DNA of 64,000 bases from Eustoma russellianum (lineage: Eukaryota > Streptophyta > Magnoliopsida > Gentianales > Gentianaceae). A model generated the notes under the pieces. It was not told where the DNA came from and made no database searches. It saw only the letters and a list, made by a program, of their open reading frames with translations. Both the position numbers and the translations under genes were made by a program. The DNA is taken from the NCBI GenBank assembly GCA_036186865.1, contig AP025040.1:39431693-39495692 (forward strand), given 5' to 3'. The number at the start of each line of letters is the position of its first letter. Position 1 is the first letter of the stretch. Positions 42,882 through 54,137 of the stretch are shown here, in pieces.

Positions 42882-45800
42882 TGTAGGATCTGCAAGGCAC
42901 CACTAGAAGGGGGGGTTGAATAGGTGGTGCGGAAAGTGTGGTTTTTTTTAAAAATTTGTTTAAAACTAAACAACTCAACTTCTGAAAACAGATTCTGTTT
43001 TCAGGACCAGTTTTAAAACGTTTTTAAAACCAGGTTATAGGTCTCCAAAAATTCTGAAATTTTGAGAGAACTTAGCCTCAGATGTTATGAGGGTCCCCTA
43101 AAAATTTCAAATTAAAATTCAACCTTTAACCACTTCAAAAACCGTTGATGATCAGATTTCGCAAATCTGCCAGAAACGGTAGACGGTTTTCAAAAATTTA
43201 TTCCTATTTGTGTGTAAGTCCAAATGCTCTGAAAATTTAACCCCTAACTCCCTATATACTATATTTAAGTGGGTTGAAACATTTTTGCAAAATTCTTTTG
43301 GAAAGTAGGTCAATTACAATCAAAGTCTCAACCTTTGCAAGTCTGAAAATCAGACTGCACTAGTCTCCGAACTTTTGATGTTGGATCGACTTATACTTAT
43401 CCAAAAGGGTTGAAACTTGTGCCAAATTAACCCTAGAACGTGTGACTATGTTTCTGGAAATTTTTGTAATTTTTGAAAGTCGTTTACTATTATTACGAAC
43501 GCCAACAAAAAGAGTAGACTGTGCAGTAACAGAAAGTAAATGCTGAAAGTAAATGGCACCAAGAATTTTATACTGGTTCGGTTATAAACAACCTACTCCA
43601 GTCTTCAAGGAACACCTTCCTTGGTTCACACTAGTCACACACACGTAATACACCTTACCACAGGTTTGATGGATTTACACACCAACTCCAACCCTTTACA
43701 AACCTTGTACGTTGAATACAATATGCACGAACACCACCACCTCGCAAGAATGAAGATTGATCACACCTTGATCAATCTTTTACAAAGATATGAAATATGT
43801 GGTGGTCTATATCAAGCCTATTCAAGATTGAAAAATATGAATACAATAGGCTTTCAAGAAGAAAGAAAGAAGGAGAATGTAGAACAAGAAGAGGCTAGGC
43901 GTTTTTCACTTTGATTTTGCAATGCTTGTGCTTATCTTGTTTTTGCTCAACTTCTTTCCTTTTAACCTTGTTGCAGCCGTCCCCTATGTGTCCTCCCCCT
44001 CTTGAAAATTATCTTCTAAGTCCTTGGGGGGATGTAAGATATCATTGTGACATGGTCTTGCTTACTTGGCATCTTCTCATTGGATGATCATTTAAGCTTT
44101 GCTTACTTGGCACTTCATGATTGGTTGGATGTTGTCATCATTGATGACTTGGAAAAATCTGAGAATAACACTTAAAACATGTGCCAATATCAATCATAAA
44201 ATAATTTCCATAAAGCTCAAGATTGTCACATAAATGTTGCAAGACAAAATTCCTCCCTTACTAAGCAAGAAATCGGCCATTAAGAGTGTATAACATGCTG
44301 AATTTTCAGCATGTGACACATGGAGATAAAGTTCAAAATATTACCTTTTTCTTTGATTTTTCTTTTTAAAATAAATCACCAATTGATGGTAATTATCTAG
44401 ATCAACTTGGAAATGAAATTTGGTCTCTCACCTGGCCTCATTTTCGGCCATTGTACATACTACACATGCTGAAAGATTTCAGCATGTGTGATATTGAAGA
44501 TATCACTATTTTTGGCTTTGAAAAATATTTAAAATACTTCCATTTCTTCTTCCAATCAATCACATAATCTAAGATGATAAAATATGTCACATTAATATAC
44601 AAAAATCGGCCAGCCATGGTTTAGCATGCTGAAATTTTCAGCATGTGTTATAAGTGAGACAAAGTTTGAAATCTTACCATTTGTAGCTTCTCTCTTTAAT
44701 TCACCAACATTGTATAATTGATTCTTGACCAATCAATATGCCAAAAAGGCTCCAAATAAGCTCCATCTCAGCTGTAGGGGCGTTGCATAGAGTATGTGCA
44801 TGTGCTAAAATTTATTTTTGCTAACTTTGTAAAATAATGCACATTTAATAATACACACATGTTATATTCCAATCAGCCCTTAATTTAATTTTCTAGAACA
44901 CTTTAAGATGTATAACATATGTAACAAGTTTCTAGATACGTGTCATATGATGTACCAAAAACGTTCCATGTGTTGTGTGCGTAGAAAACCGAATTTTCGA
45001 TATTTATCGATTACCCGATTTTTCTCTAATTATATTCCAACTTTTTGCACATGTTATATATATTATGTTACACATAATATATATATAATATATACTTTAA
45101 ATCTCAGCACTTGGCTGGTCTAAAGCGGCGCCATTTATCATGTGTCAAAATTAAAATTAGAATCTTCACATTTTGGCCTTAATGCGGGGTGATTTGTGTG
45201 TACCAACATGGAAAGTATTTTTGGCTGAAAATATAGTCATGTGCACGAAATTTTTAAGAATTTTTGAAGTATAGGGGCTGGCCATTTATTTATGGCAAGT
45301 ACGTGACACGTTGGCGAAGTTTCGGTATTCGCCCGATACGATAATTTTTGGTTTAGAACCTTTTAACGTGACGTATTTAATTTGTCATCACCATGAATTA
45401 TATCATATGATATAAGACCTGAATATACTCATAAATATGAGTTAAGTATAGTGGTGTGACGTTAACGTACGTACATAAAATATATAACGTGTCGGTAGTA
45501 CGTTGGAATACATGTGCGTGTGCCTTTTTCAAAAAATCTGAAAATATATGTATTATATATGTATGTGGCGTGTATATATTAATAAGGGGAGGAGGAGGAG
45601 ACTTTCCTTCCTTAGCCTTGTTGCCTTTGTGCCTTTTCCAAATGTGGCTTCCTTTAATGAACTACTTAGTTTCATTAACTAAGTACTTCACTTAATAAAC
45701 TAGTTTAGTTCATTAATGGTGGCACCTGAAAATAGTATAAACACAACAAATGTTTGCCATATGATGTAAGCTTTAACGCTTCATGGCTCGTTAGTCCGGC

Positions 45801-45935
45801 AACATTATATATAAGCTAAATAAGGCAAGTAATAGCAATGTATCATGCATACATGTGTATATCATGCACGTTTATGTATATATCATGCATTTAAGTCACT
45901 TATTTTGAAATCATTCAAACCCCCTTTTCTCTACA
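42882..45935 (-). repeat. LTR4 of the array (outer right LTR)
   Basis: A 3,054-bp full LTR followed by the ACAAG duplication and D sequence. A TATA-like box is at 43565-43572, the palindrome cluster at 44270-44650, and the foldback near 45653-45717. By eye it differs from LTR1 by only a few dozen bases in 3 kb, so the founding insertion is much younger than A or D. Confidence 0.93.
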
Positions 45936-47730
45936 ACAAGAACACCTTTGCTACAATGAATAAAACAATAACAACAAGAAGATGAAGATGAAAGCTAGAC
46001 TATTCAACAAATGCTTGTGAGCTTCAAGTGTGTTTCATTTTCTTCACCATTGCCTCTATTTATAGTGTGATTTGAGCCTTGAAGATAAGAACTCCAATGT
46101 GTCACCATCTTTATCATCAAGTCCAAATGTCTTCTCATCATTGGTTGGCTTTGTACACTTGGCAAAATAAAACACAATGATTGGTCCAGCTTGGCAATGT
46201 CATGTTGGCCGAAATTTTACACCTTGGCAAGTCATATTTATCCTTTGCAAAATGAAGATAATAAGAGGGATAATGCCACAAGAATACCTCAACTTCTAGT
46301 CTTGAAAATAGGCATGTGGGATTTGAAGAATTCAAAGTCAAATTTCAGCTCCAAGAAGGATGTAGCCGTTGGGTTCATCCATAATTTCCAAAAATAAACT
46401 TTGATTTTCTTTAATAAAATAAGAAAGGATAATACCACCAAATTATCCTCAACTCCAAGCACCATAATAGGGCATGTGAGAGCTCCATTTGACTTCCAAA
46501 AATCTGCTGAAAATTCACCAAGAAACCATATAGCCGTTGGCTATATTTTTGAAATTTCCAAGTTGATAATTTTGCCAACTAGCTCCTTTTTGGTTGGTCC
46601 ACTTGTCTCCAACTCACAAAATGTATACAACATCATATCCACCTGATAATACATGTTTTTCAACATATATATATGTGTCGCAACTCAGTCTTTTGAAGAA
46701 GAAATAAATAGATAACAAATGACAAGATTATGTCAACGTGTAACACCAAAATTCCCCAATATTTTTTCTTATATGTTGAGATCATTTCCACACCTTTGAC
46801 ACCTTTAATATCTTTGAATAATGATGATAAATGTTCTCTTATAACATATATAAGAGGGTCTTCAAGAAAAAATAGAATGTGACATCTCAAATCGTCACAT
46901 ATCCAGCTATAGTCAATAATATCATCGGTTGAGAGAATAAGATATAAGATAACCATAAAATCTTCAAAATAATAATAACACAGTTCCAGAATGAAGATAA
47001 TAATATGCTCAAGAGATTCCTTGAGTGAAAATACCAAAAATACCATTGGGGGTAAAATGACCAAAATACCCTGATGTGAGAAAACTCCAGAAATGACCCC
47101 GAAGGTCAGAAATAACCATGATACCAACTTTGTCATCATAAATAGTAGAAGAATATGCTCTTGAAATATTTCCATCATATCATGTTCCTACAAAACTCAA
47201 AATACCAATTTTGTCCTTTTTGGTAAGTTGTAGAAACTTCCAAGGCATGTTAGTCACAAGACAATAATAATCACCAAAAACACGTAATAATCACATAATG
47301 AACATGTATAATTCATATACAAATGAAAACAAACAATTTATCACATTTTAGAAAAATATTTCTAAAAAACCCTAGACATCGAAGTGCCTCAGCTTCAGAG
47401 ATCGATGTCGCACAGAAAGTTTCGGAGTTTGCCTCTAACCTACATCGATCGATCGAAGTGAGGGTTCGATGTACATCGATCGATCGATGTGTCTCAGGTT
47501 TAGAGATCGATGTCTCACAGAAAAGTCTTAAACTTTTCTACCTTACATAGATCGATCGATGTGAGAGATCCATGTACATAGATTGATCGATGTGCAATAA
47601 CCTGAGAGATCGATGTCAAATTTTTCAACTTTTTCAACTTTTAATCACATATAACATCATGTGTGACATTTTTAAGTATTCACCACTTAAAATCATGACT
47701 TTGAAAATTATCCAAACATATTTCTCAACA
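45936..47730 (-). repeat. Right (5') LTR of element D, second part, preceded by the ACAAG duplication
   Basis: It continues the D LTR from 17412 and ends at TTTCTCAACA, followed by GTTCA. The first five bases (45936-45940) are the duplicated ACAAG. The ATCGAT palindrome cluster recurs at 47373-47620. The open frame at 46660-47178 is an LTR coincidence. Confidence 0.9.
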
Positions 47731-47930
47731 GTTCAAACACAACAAATGTTCGCCATTTGATGTAAGCTTTAAAGCTTCATGGCTTGTTAGTACGGCAACA
47801 TTATATATGAACTATATAAGGCAGGTTTTATGCAAAAACGTATCAAGTCATAAAACGTGTCATGCATTTCTTTGGTACACGTTATTTGAATCATGTATTT
47901 TGTAATCACTCAAACCCCTTTTTCTCTACA
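47731..47930 (-). repeat. End of the element A LTR after the nested insertions
   Basis: It begins with the second GTTCA and continues AAACACAACAAATGTTCGCC, matching the last ~200 bp of the array LTRs. It ends CTCTACA at 47930, giving the TGTAG/CTACA termini for element A. Confidence 0.9.
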
Positions 47931-48471
47931 GTGCATTGTTTATTTTTTTGTACATTGGTTGGTAGACGTGTTTTATTTCACGTATTTTATGTCATAATAC
48001 ATAAATATGTCTAAAAGATTTTGTCGGTTTTCTCGGTCCGAAACGGTGACCGTGGTATTCCTGTGGCGAAGCCTATCATGGCCCCCGAGAAGAGACTCCT
48101 AGCTTCATCACTGCTTTCACTATGTCTCCATTAACAACTTAGCTGTCGCCTTCAAGGCTACGACCCCCCCCCCCCCTCCACCTCTTTACTGTTGTTACCT
48201 TCCACCCCTATCTCCAGCACCACCTCCTCCAACTCTTTTGAAATTCAAGAACAAAACATGCATCAGCAGTATAGAGTGAGAAGACATATGAAGAATTCGT
48301 GATTTTCGGCCAGAATAATCCACCTTTTTCGCTGCTGCCAGCTCCTCCTCCGGGTCCAAGGCTCATTGCCAGACATGTTGTAATTCCTTCAGAAGGAAAG
48401 GGACGTATTTGAAGAAGAAGCGACAAACATAGAAAATTAACCAACTTTGTAATCCCAATTTAGATTCTATC
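47931..48471. other. Unassigned DNA between elements A and E
   Basis: This is the sequence into which A and E inserted. The first five bases (GTGCA) should be A's target duplication. It includes a C-run of 13 near 48165-48178 and a moderately GC-rich, Pro-codon-like patch, but no convincing frame or domain. It continues beyond E at 56682. Confidence 0.6.
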
Positions 48472-51041
48472 TGTAGCGCCCCGCTCCCGAGCCCTCACAT
48501 CGAGAACAGTGCGCCCGCCGTATCTCGCTAAGGAGAATACAGAGCGTCGAGTCAACTTTCTATATGTTTGAAAATACTTAGAAAATTTTTTTTCTCGCGG
48601 AAACGAATTACCATAACATTAAATTACATGAATAAAGAAATCCTCAATAAAATACTGCATCAGTGATGGAAATAAAGTCACTGCGCCAACATCTAAGTGC
48701 TATCAGTCTAAACAGGATAGTGTCCCATGAAATCCAAATAAAATAACAACAGACAGCCGCAAGGTCTCTTCGTATTCTAGGTGCGACAAACAGTCTTCCC
48801 ATACTACCGTGTCAGCCCCGTCCTCAGCAAAGACATAGTCGTACGCTTCCTCATGCTCACCTGGTGGGGAGGGAAGTAGGGGTGAGTGACGGAAAATCAC
48901 CCAGTAGGCACCTGCCTCCAATTCATACAAGACGAGCATACAAAAATGATATAACACATAGCACATAACATGATATCACATAAGCATAAGGAAGAATACG
49001 GAAAGGTAATTCACTCCAGATAAAGAATGCGCAACATCGTGATGCATGTCCTGCTATGCATGTCACACGTAACAAAGTCATGTCACATAAAATGTTGATA
49101 TCTCCACCATGCAATTCATGATCCCGGGACCTACTGAGTGGCTGTGGGTCGTACCCACCCACAGTCACCATACTGAGTGTGCATGGCCCTGCCACTGTAC
49201 ACCATCCTGAGTGTGCGTGGCCCTTCCATCGTACACCATACTGAGCGCCCGTGACTCATACGTCACGACCCACCATAAATGCAATGCACGTGCCATGAAT
49301 GCAAACAACACAATCGCCTGAGGCCCCTGGCCCATCCTCACCATCCTTCGGCATTCAATTCTAGGTTCATTTAAAGATCGTCTGAGGCCCCTGGCCCATC
49401 TTCACCATCCTCCAGCACTCAAATCTAGGTTCATTTATTATCCAAATAATGATTTAATTTTTTTTGACGTTAAAACTATTTTTCCATGGCTTGTATACAT
49501 TTATCATGCATTTTCTATATATTTCCTCATTTTTTCCCTATTCATTTCTATTTATTTCCTAATTATCCAAATTAGATAAATTATCACAAATACTGAAATT
49601 TAATGGAAATATTTAATTTCATCATTTTATAATTTCTGAAATTTATTTATAATTTTCAAACATTTATTTATATTTTTTCTTTACTTATTTCTATTTTAAA
49701 TTAATTATATAACAATTATAACATTTTCAGAAATTAAGAAAATTATTTAATTATTTAAACTGAAGAGGGTCGGCCTGCATTTGCCAAACCTAGTCTACCT
49801 TACACAAGCCCGGCCCGCTAAGGCTAGCCTGCAGCTTGATTTTTTTATTTCTTCGCGTTAATGGGTCGGCTGGCAGCTGGCCCGGTCCGCTAGCCTACCT
49901 TCCTTTTTTTTAAAAAAATTCTATTATGCTTTTGGGCCTGTCCCCTGGAACAGCCGACCCGTTAAGGGCTATCCTGCGCCACCTTCAGTCCGGGCTTCGG
50001 CCCTTTTCCTTCATTAATTTCTTTTGATAAATTGCGTACAGAATTCTTCAGGAGGCGCGTGCGACCACACGCGTGCGCGTGAAGGCCACGCGCGGCTACT
50101 CCGGCGGCGCGTGAGGCACTCCGGCCGCCTTCGACGTCTGTTTTTCGACTCCGATGTATATTTCGCCTATTTCCAGTCTATGAGAACCTAATCTAAGGCC
50201 CAAAACAAAAACATAAAACCCCTAATCATACAAAGATTGATATTTTGATTATCAAATTTTTCCCTAACATCAAATTTAACCATGCATCATCAAACACGCA
50301 TCACAGGTTCTGCAAATTTTCATGTTTTTCACAGATAAACAACATGTATAGATTTCAACAATCAAAGCAATAAAAACACATAATATATCACCAAAGCATG
50401 CTTGGATCGTACGAATTAGAGGGGGAAAAGGAAACCTACCTCAAGGCAGACATTTATATAACCAAATTGGGGTTTGTTTTGTGCGCTTCTCCCTTTCTCC
50501 TTCCTCCTTCTTCTCTCTTCTTCCTCCTCTCTTTTCATCCTCCCTTCTTCTTTCTCCCAGCCGCCCCCCTCTATTGCTCTCGGTTCTTTGTGTTTTTTGT
50601 TGTTGTTTAACCACATGCGCTCCCCCTTTCCCATTTATCGCAATGTTTAGCCGACAATTGGGGGGTTTGAAACCGTTACCCCCCGATCACGTTACCCCAT
50701 TAACCCTTTTTTTACTTTATCCTTATCTCTACCTATTCTATTTATTATTAATATTTCTTTTCCTTTTTTCCATCCCACGACATCTTTTAACATTCTAGCA
50801 TTATTTTTTTTCATTTACTTTTCTTTTATTGTTGCTTGATTTTCTATAACAATATATTTCTATATATATATATATACACACACATATATACACATATATA
50901 CACCTATATTTAATTACCAAATCATCTGGACATAATTGATACGCTACCGTTTACTTAGTCTCAAAAGGTCATTACACCCAACGACTATACTCGTTTTAAA
51001 TTAATGTGTAACAATTAGTTCAAAAAATTTGGGGTGTAACA
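48472..51041 (-). repeat. Left (3') LTR of element E
   Basis: It opens TGTAGCGCC and ends GGGGTGTAACA. It contains short tandem repeats, an AT-rich block (about 49440-49760), a G+C-rich block (about 49760-50150), a pyrimidine-rich block near 50490-50570 and a TA/CA microsatellite near 50860-50910. The open frames within are chance products of this composition. Confidence 0.9.
49151..49440. repeat. Short tandem repeats in the E LTR
   Basis: Three ~36-bp units built on CACCATACTGAGTGTGC-GTGGCCC lie at about 49160-49260. Two ~68-bp units starting CGCCTGAGGCCCCTGGCCCA (second copy CGTCTGAGG) lie at about 49315-49440. Both sets recur in the right LTR at about 54820-55100. Confidence 0.75.
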
Positions 51042-51056
51042 TCCTACCCTCCTTAC
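51042..51056 (-). promoter_or_regulatory. Polypurine tract of element E
   Basis: The minus strand reads GTAAGGAGGGTAGGA directly against the LTR, preceded by TTCGAGGACGAAACTTC, the usual end of plant chromovirus interiors. Confidence 0.85.
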
Positions 51057-51087
51057 AAGAAGTTTCGTCCTCGAAACTTGTCGTACC

Positions 51088-51375
51088 TTATACGAAGAGG
51101 TAGGGGTAGCGCTTCTGCATCTGATCCTCCAGGTCCCATGTCGCTTCATTCTCTCTGTGATTGCTCCATTGTACCTTGACATATGGAATGATTCTCCTCC
51201 TTGGTTCCTGACCTTTATGGTCTATGATTTGAACAGGAGTATCTTCATATGATGTGTCCGATCTGATCCTAATAGGCGGTGCGTCCAATATGTAACTCGG
51301 ATCCAGGGCATACCTCCTCAACTGGGAAACATGGATTACATTGTGCACTTGTGCTAGGGTCGGAGGTAACACCAA
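51088..51375 (-). pseudogene. Integrase C-terminus and chromodomain of element E
   Basis: LPPTLAQVHNVIHVSQLRRY is the conserved end of the Gypsy integrase. The next ~60 residues end in a chromodomain-like segment (VKVQWSNHRENEATWDLED, then KRYPYLF), which in chromoviruses guides insertion to particular chromatin. The upstream integrase (YISPYEVIKRIG) continues in another frame at about 51376-51440, so a frameshift lies near 51380. Confidence 0.85.
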
Positions 51376-51439
51376 ACGGTAAGCTTAGCGATCCAATCCT
51401 TTTGATCACCTCGTAGGGCTAATATACTGAGGCCTCAGC

Positions 51440-51779
51440 CTTTACTTCTGTCTTGAGCAACTCTGAGTCTTTCCCGGATCAACTTTACCTTCTCCATGGT
51501 CTGCTAAATCAGCTCCGTACCGGTGATAGTACGCTCTCCAACTTCGTTCCACTAGACTGGAGATCCGCACTTACACCTATAGAGCGCCTCAATTGGCGTC
51601 ATGCCGATGGCGTTATGATAGTTGTTGTTGTAGGAGAACTCAATCAACTTGATCATACCATCCCAGTTCCCTTTGAAGTCAATGGCGCAAGCCCTCAACA
51701 TGTCCTCCAATGTCTGTATCGTCTTCTCTGACTGTCCATCGGTCTGGGGATAAAATGCAGTGCTCAAACGTAGCTCCGT
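51440..51779 (-). pseudogene. Integrase middle fragment of element E
   Basis: It contains TELRLSTAFYPQTDGQSEKT, close to the conserved HPQTDGQSER motif with the catalytic Glu region, then LEDMLRACAIDFKGNWD and EFSYNNNYHNAIGMTPIEALY. The continuation toward 51440 (IRERLRVAQDRSK) carries a stop near 51505. The homology ends sharply at about 51779, where the T-rich segment begins. Confidence 0.83.
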
Positions 51780-53260
51780 CCATTATATACATCAGTATAC
51801 ACGAGTGTTAATATATGTGTCGTTTTAATGGTTAAGTTGTTTGAACATACTTGGTATAGGCATATAGTATGTTGTGTATCCTTATTTTAAGCGCATGTAA
51901 GGCTTATGTATCATGTGTAGTTCATGAGTTCACAATCGTTATATATGTTGTTCCGAAGGAAGTACCTAAGTGCATAGATTTTACTGTAATGTAGATATAT
52001 ATAATTTATTTGGGTGCTCAAGTACGATATATATATTTTTCTGCTTGTTGTTTTTATACGTCATGTTATTAAGTTGTTTACACTTTAATCTATTTCTATG
52101 ATGTTATGCCATACTATGTCGTTCCTAACTCGTAATTAGCATGCTTTACTTCAATTATGTATGTTAATGATTTGTTTTTAAAACCGGTAGATGTATGCCT
52201 ATTTCGTAACCCATATCTTGTATGGAAAGCATTTGCGTTATTGGATTGTGTTGTTTGTTGCCGTTAGATATTATGATGTTTATTACTCTTTTATTGTATT
52301 AGTTATGTTGCAGTGTCATTAAAATAGTCGTGCGTATACCAGGGCATATTTACTTAGCATCGTTTAGTTACTTTTGTTTCGTGTATTTATTTGTATGTTT
52401 TCTTAAATCGACTTATTTACGTCAATTAATGTTGCAACCAATTATGTTTGTCTATATGCCTCTTTATAGTGGTAACAGACTGGTTTTTTTGTGTAGTAAT
52501 CGTTTAGCACATATACTCCTGTCTTATCGTATATCTTTTGTATGTTCGCTACTCCTACGTTGTTATCGTGCTCTATATATATTGAGAGCTTTTATTTATT
52601 ACTTCGTATTTTCATGTTGGTCGCTTTGTATGTATAGGTATAGTGTATATAAAGTCTTTTGCACTTATATTGTTTGTGTTTGGTGTGGTGATAACATTAT
52701 ATGGTTTAATAAGTTGGTTGGTTCATTACAGCTCACAGAGTCATACTACAGTAAGGGTGTACACATTTTAGTAGTTAGTATGTCTTGTGCTTATTATTTT
52801 TATGTTAGTATGTTACAACAAGCTGATACATTTTCCTTTCTTTCTCTTTTTTCCCTACATGTAGTGGTCAATTTTATTATTTTTTTTATTTTTTTTAAAA
52901 TTTTTACTTTGCACTTTTGTGGTGTCTATTGTTCATGTTGCACTTGAATTAGTAACTTTATTAGGCCATGGAGTGGCAGTATATGATGGTGGGGAAAGCT
53001 ATTGGTTTTGCAGATGTGACTGCGATTTCACTACTAACGATTTAAGTTAATTTGTTTACATGTTATGGTAGGCTATGTATTTGTTTGTGTCGTGTATGAG
53101 TATGGTGTGCACTATGTTGTGTTTGTGCAACTAATTTTTTTTGTGTTGTATGTATATATATTATGTTGAATTATGTTATTATATATTCATAGTTCATTAT
53201 GTTATGTTATATCTTTTTTTTACTGTGTTATATTTATTTATGTAGTTGTATTGGATTTTT
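51780..53260. other. 1.5-kb T-rich segment replacing most of pol in element E
   Basis: Neither side resembles retroelement coding sequence. The plus strand is strongly T- and TG-rich, with C and A low, so any plus-strand frame gives a hydrophobic, Cys/Tyr/Phe-rich peptide; the frame at 52330-52947 is best explained that way. No terminal repeats or target duplication were found at the borders by eye. It may be an insertion or filler DNA from a repair event. Confidence 0.55.
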
Positions 53261-53264
53261 TTTC

Positions 53265-53530
53265 CTCAGCGAACTTTGCTGATATCAACGATACACTCGA
53301 ACTTCGCCTTCTTTTGCTTCCGTCTGCTCAGGACACCGGTATCGCCAAAGATCCTTCAACGAATTCTCCGTAGCAGTTGGCCAAACTAAGAAAACTCCTT
53401 ACTTCTGTCACCTTGGTCGGTTAGGGCTACTCAGCGATATACTTAATCTTCTTCGGATCCACTGAGGTTCACTCTACCGAACTTAGGTGACTTAAGAAAG
53501 CCACGCTTCTGCTACGCAACTCTGATTATT
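53265..53530 (-). pseudogene. RT end / RNase H link fragment of element E
   Basis: Translated on the minus strand with stops, it reads KVAFLGH-like VAFLSHLSS, then SVDPKKIKYIAE and TKVTEVRSFLSLA, then FVEG and AKFEC. These align with the Gypsy RT thumb and connection region (SVDPKKIEAI, TEVRSFLGLAGYYRRFVEGF, KFEW). At least three stops interrupt it. It is directly followed by gag-like sequence, so the central RT was deleted. Confidence 0.65.
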
Positions 53531-53599
53531 TATCTCTGACTAACATCATCTGTATTGACGATGAGTCATTGAGACCTGGTCGCCGGTGGTTGAACGCTA

Positions 53600-53930
53600 C
53601 TACGATGTCGCCAGCCTCCCCGATGAAGGGTCCTTCTAACCATCGAATTCTGGACTTCCTGCATTTCCAAGTAGTAGAACCTCAAATCTGGTGGTGGCAG
53701 CGGGGGAAGCCGTTGTTCAGCTGCTGCTGCCGCTATTGCGCCAAAGTGGTGGCCATGGTGTCAGCCAATGCCTGGAGAATGGCCCCCTGATTCTGGTGAT
53801 CGTTACCGCAACCACCGTTGCCTCCTTTGCCAGATTATCCACGGCACATCGGTATTTTTCTGGATCTCGTGCGCATCTTGACGAGAATTTGGACGGATGT
53901 GATCAATGGATTTGAACCTTTATGAGGCTC
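53600..53930 (-). pseudogene. Gag N-terminal remnant of element E
   Basis: A region with a Gln/Ala/Leu-rich stretch and a PEFDG-like block (SPEFDG, then DPSSG) on the minus strand. This resembles the start of chromovirus gag (PPEFDGTGDP). It is broken by stops. The remaining ~200 bp to the primer site are leader sequence. The call is tentative because the frame is poor. Confidence 0.45.
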
Positions 53931-54122
53931 ATGCGAAGGTTCGGGGGTTCAACGATAATTAAATAGAGAAAGCTCACCAACGGCACACACCTCCCATAAC
54001 CCGATCATAACTTAGGTCTACTTCATTTATTAGGGGTATATTTGTCATTTCTAGGAAGAGGTCATAGCTTACGTCTAAGTGATCTAGTTAATCCTGCGTT
54101 TCCGAGACGGATCTGAAGCCTC

Positions 54123-54135
54123 GGCTCTGATACCA
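54123..54135 (-). promoter_or_regulatory. Primer binding site of element E
   Basis: The minus strand reads TGGTATCAGAGCC, the initiator-Met tRNA complement, two bases from the LTR edge at 54138. Confidence 0.9.
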
Positions 54136-54137
54136 CC

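Larger units (their letters stand above)
17413..45935 (-). mobile_element. Tandem Sirevirus array: three interiors, four full or near-full LTRs, one outer TSD
   Basis: The array reads LTR1 (17413-20457), interior 1, LTR2 (25829-28875), interior 2, LTR3 (34250-36641), D-LTR flank copy, partial LTR (37077-37510), interior 3, LTR4 (42882-45935). All three interiors are near-identical and in the same orientation. Only the outer ends have the ACAAG duplication against D. LTR2 and LTR3 are shared between neighbouring interiors instead of being paired. This is the product expected from unequal exchange after one insertion. Confidence 0.92.

Noticed and set aside
46660..47178. A 172-residue minus-strand frame near the right end of the D LTR
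   Set aside because: It lies wholly in D LTR sequence, and the corresponding left LTR (9749-10009) keeps only 86 residues of it.
48208..48444. A 78-residue minus-strand frame beside the C-run, considered as a gene remnant
   Set aside because: Short, low-complexity Gly/Pro-rich, with no recognisable match or start context.
52330..52947. A 205-residue hydrophobic frame that could look like a membrane protein
   Set aside because: The surrounding DNA is extremely T-rich on this strand, which alone yields Phe/Tyr/Cys/Leu-rich translations. No start context, introns or homology support it.
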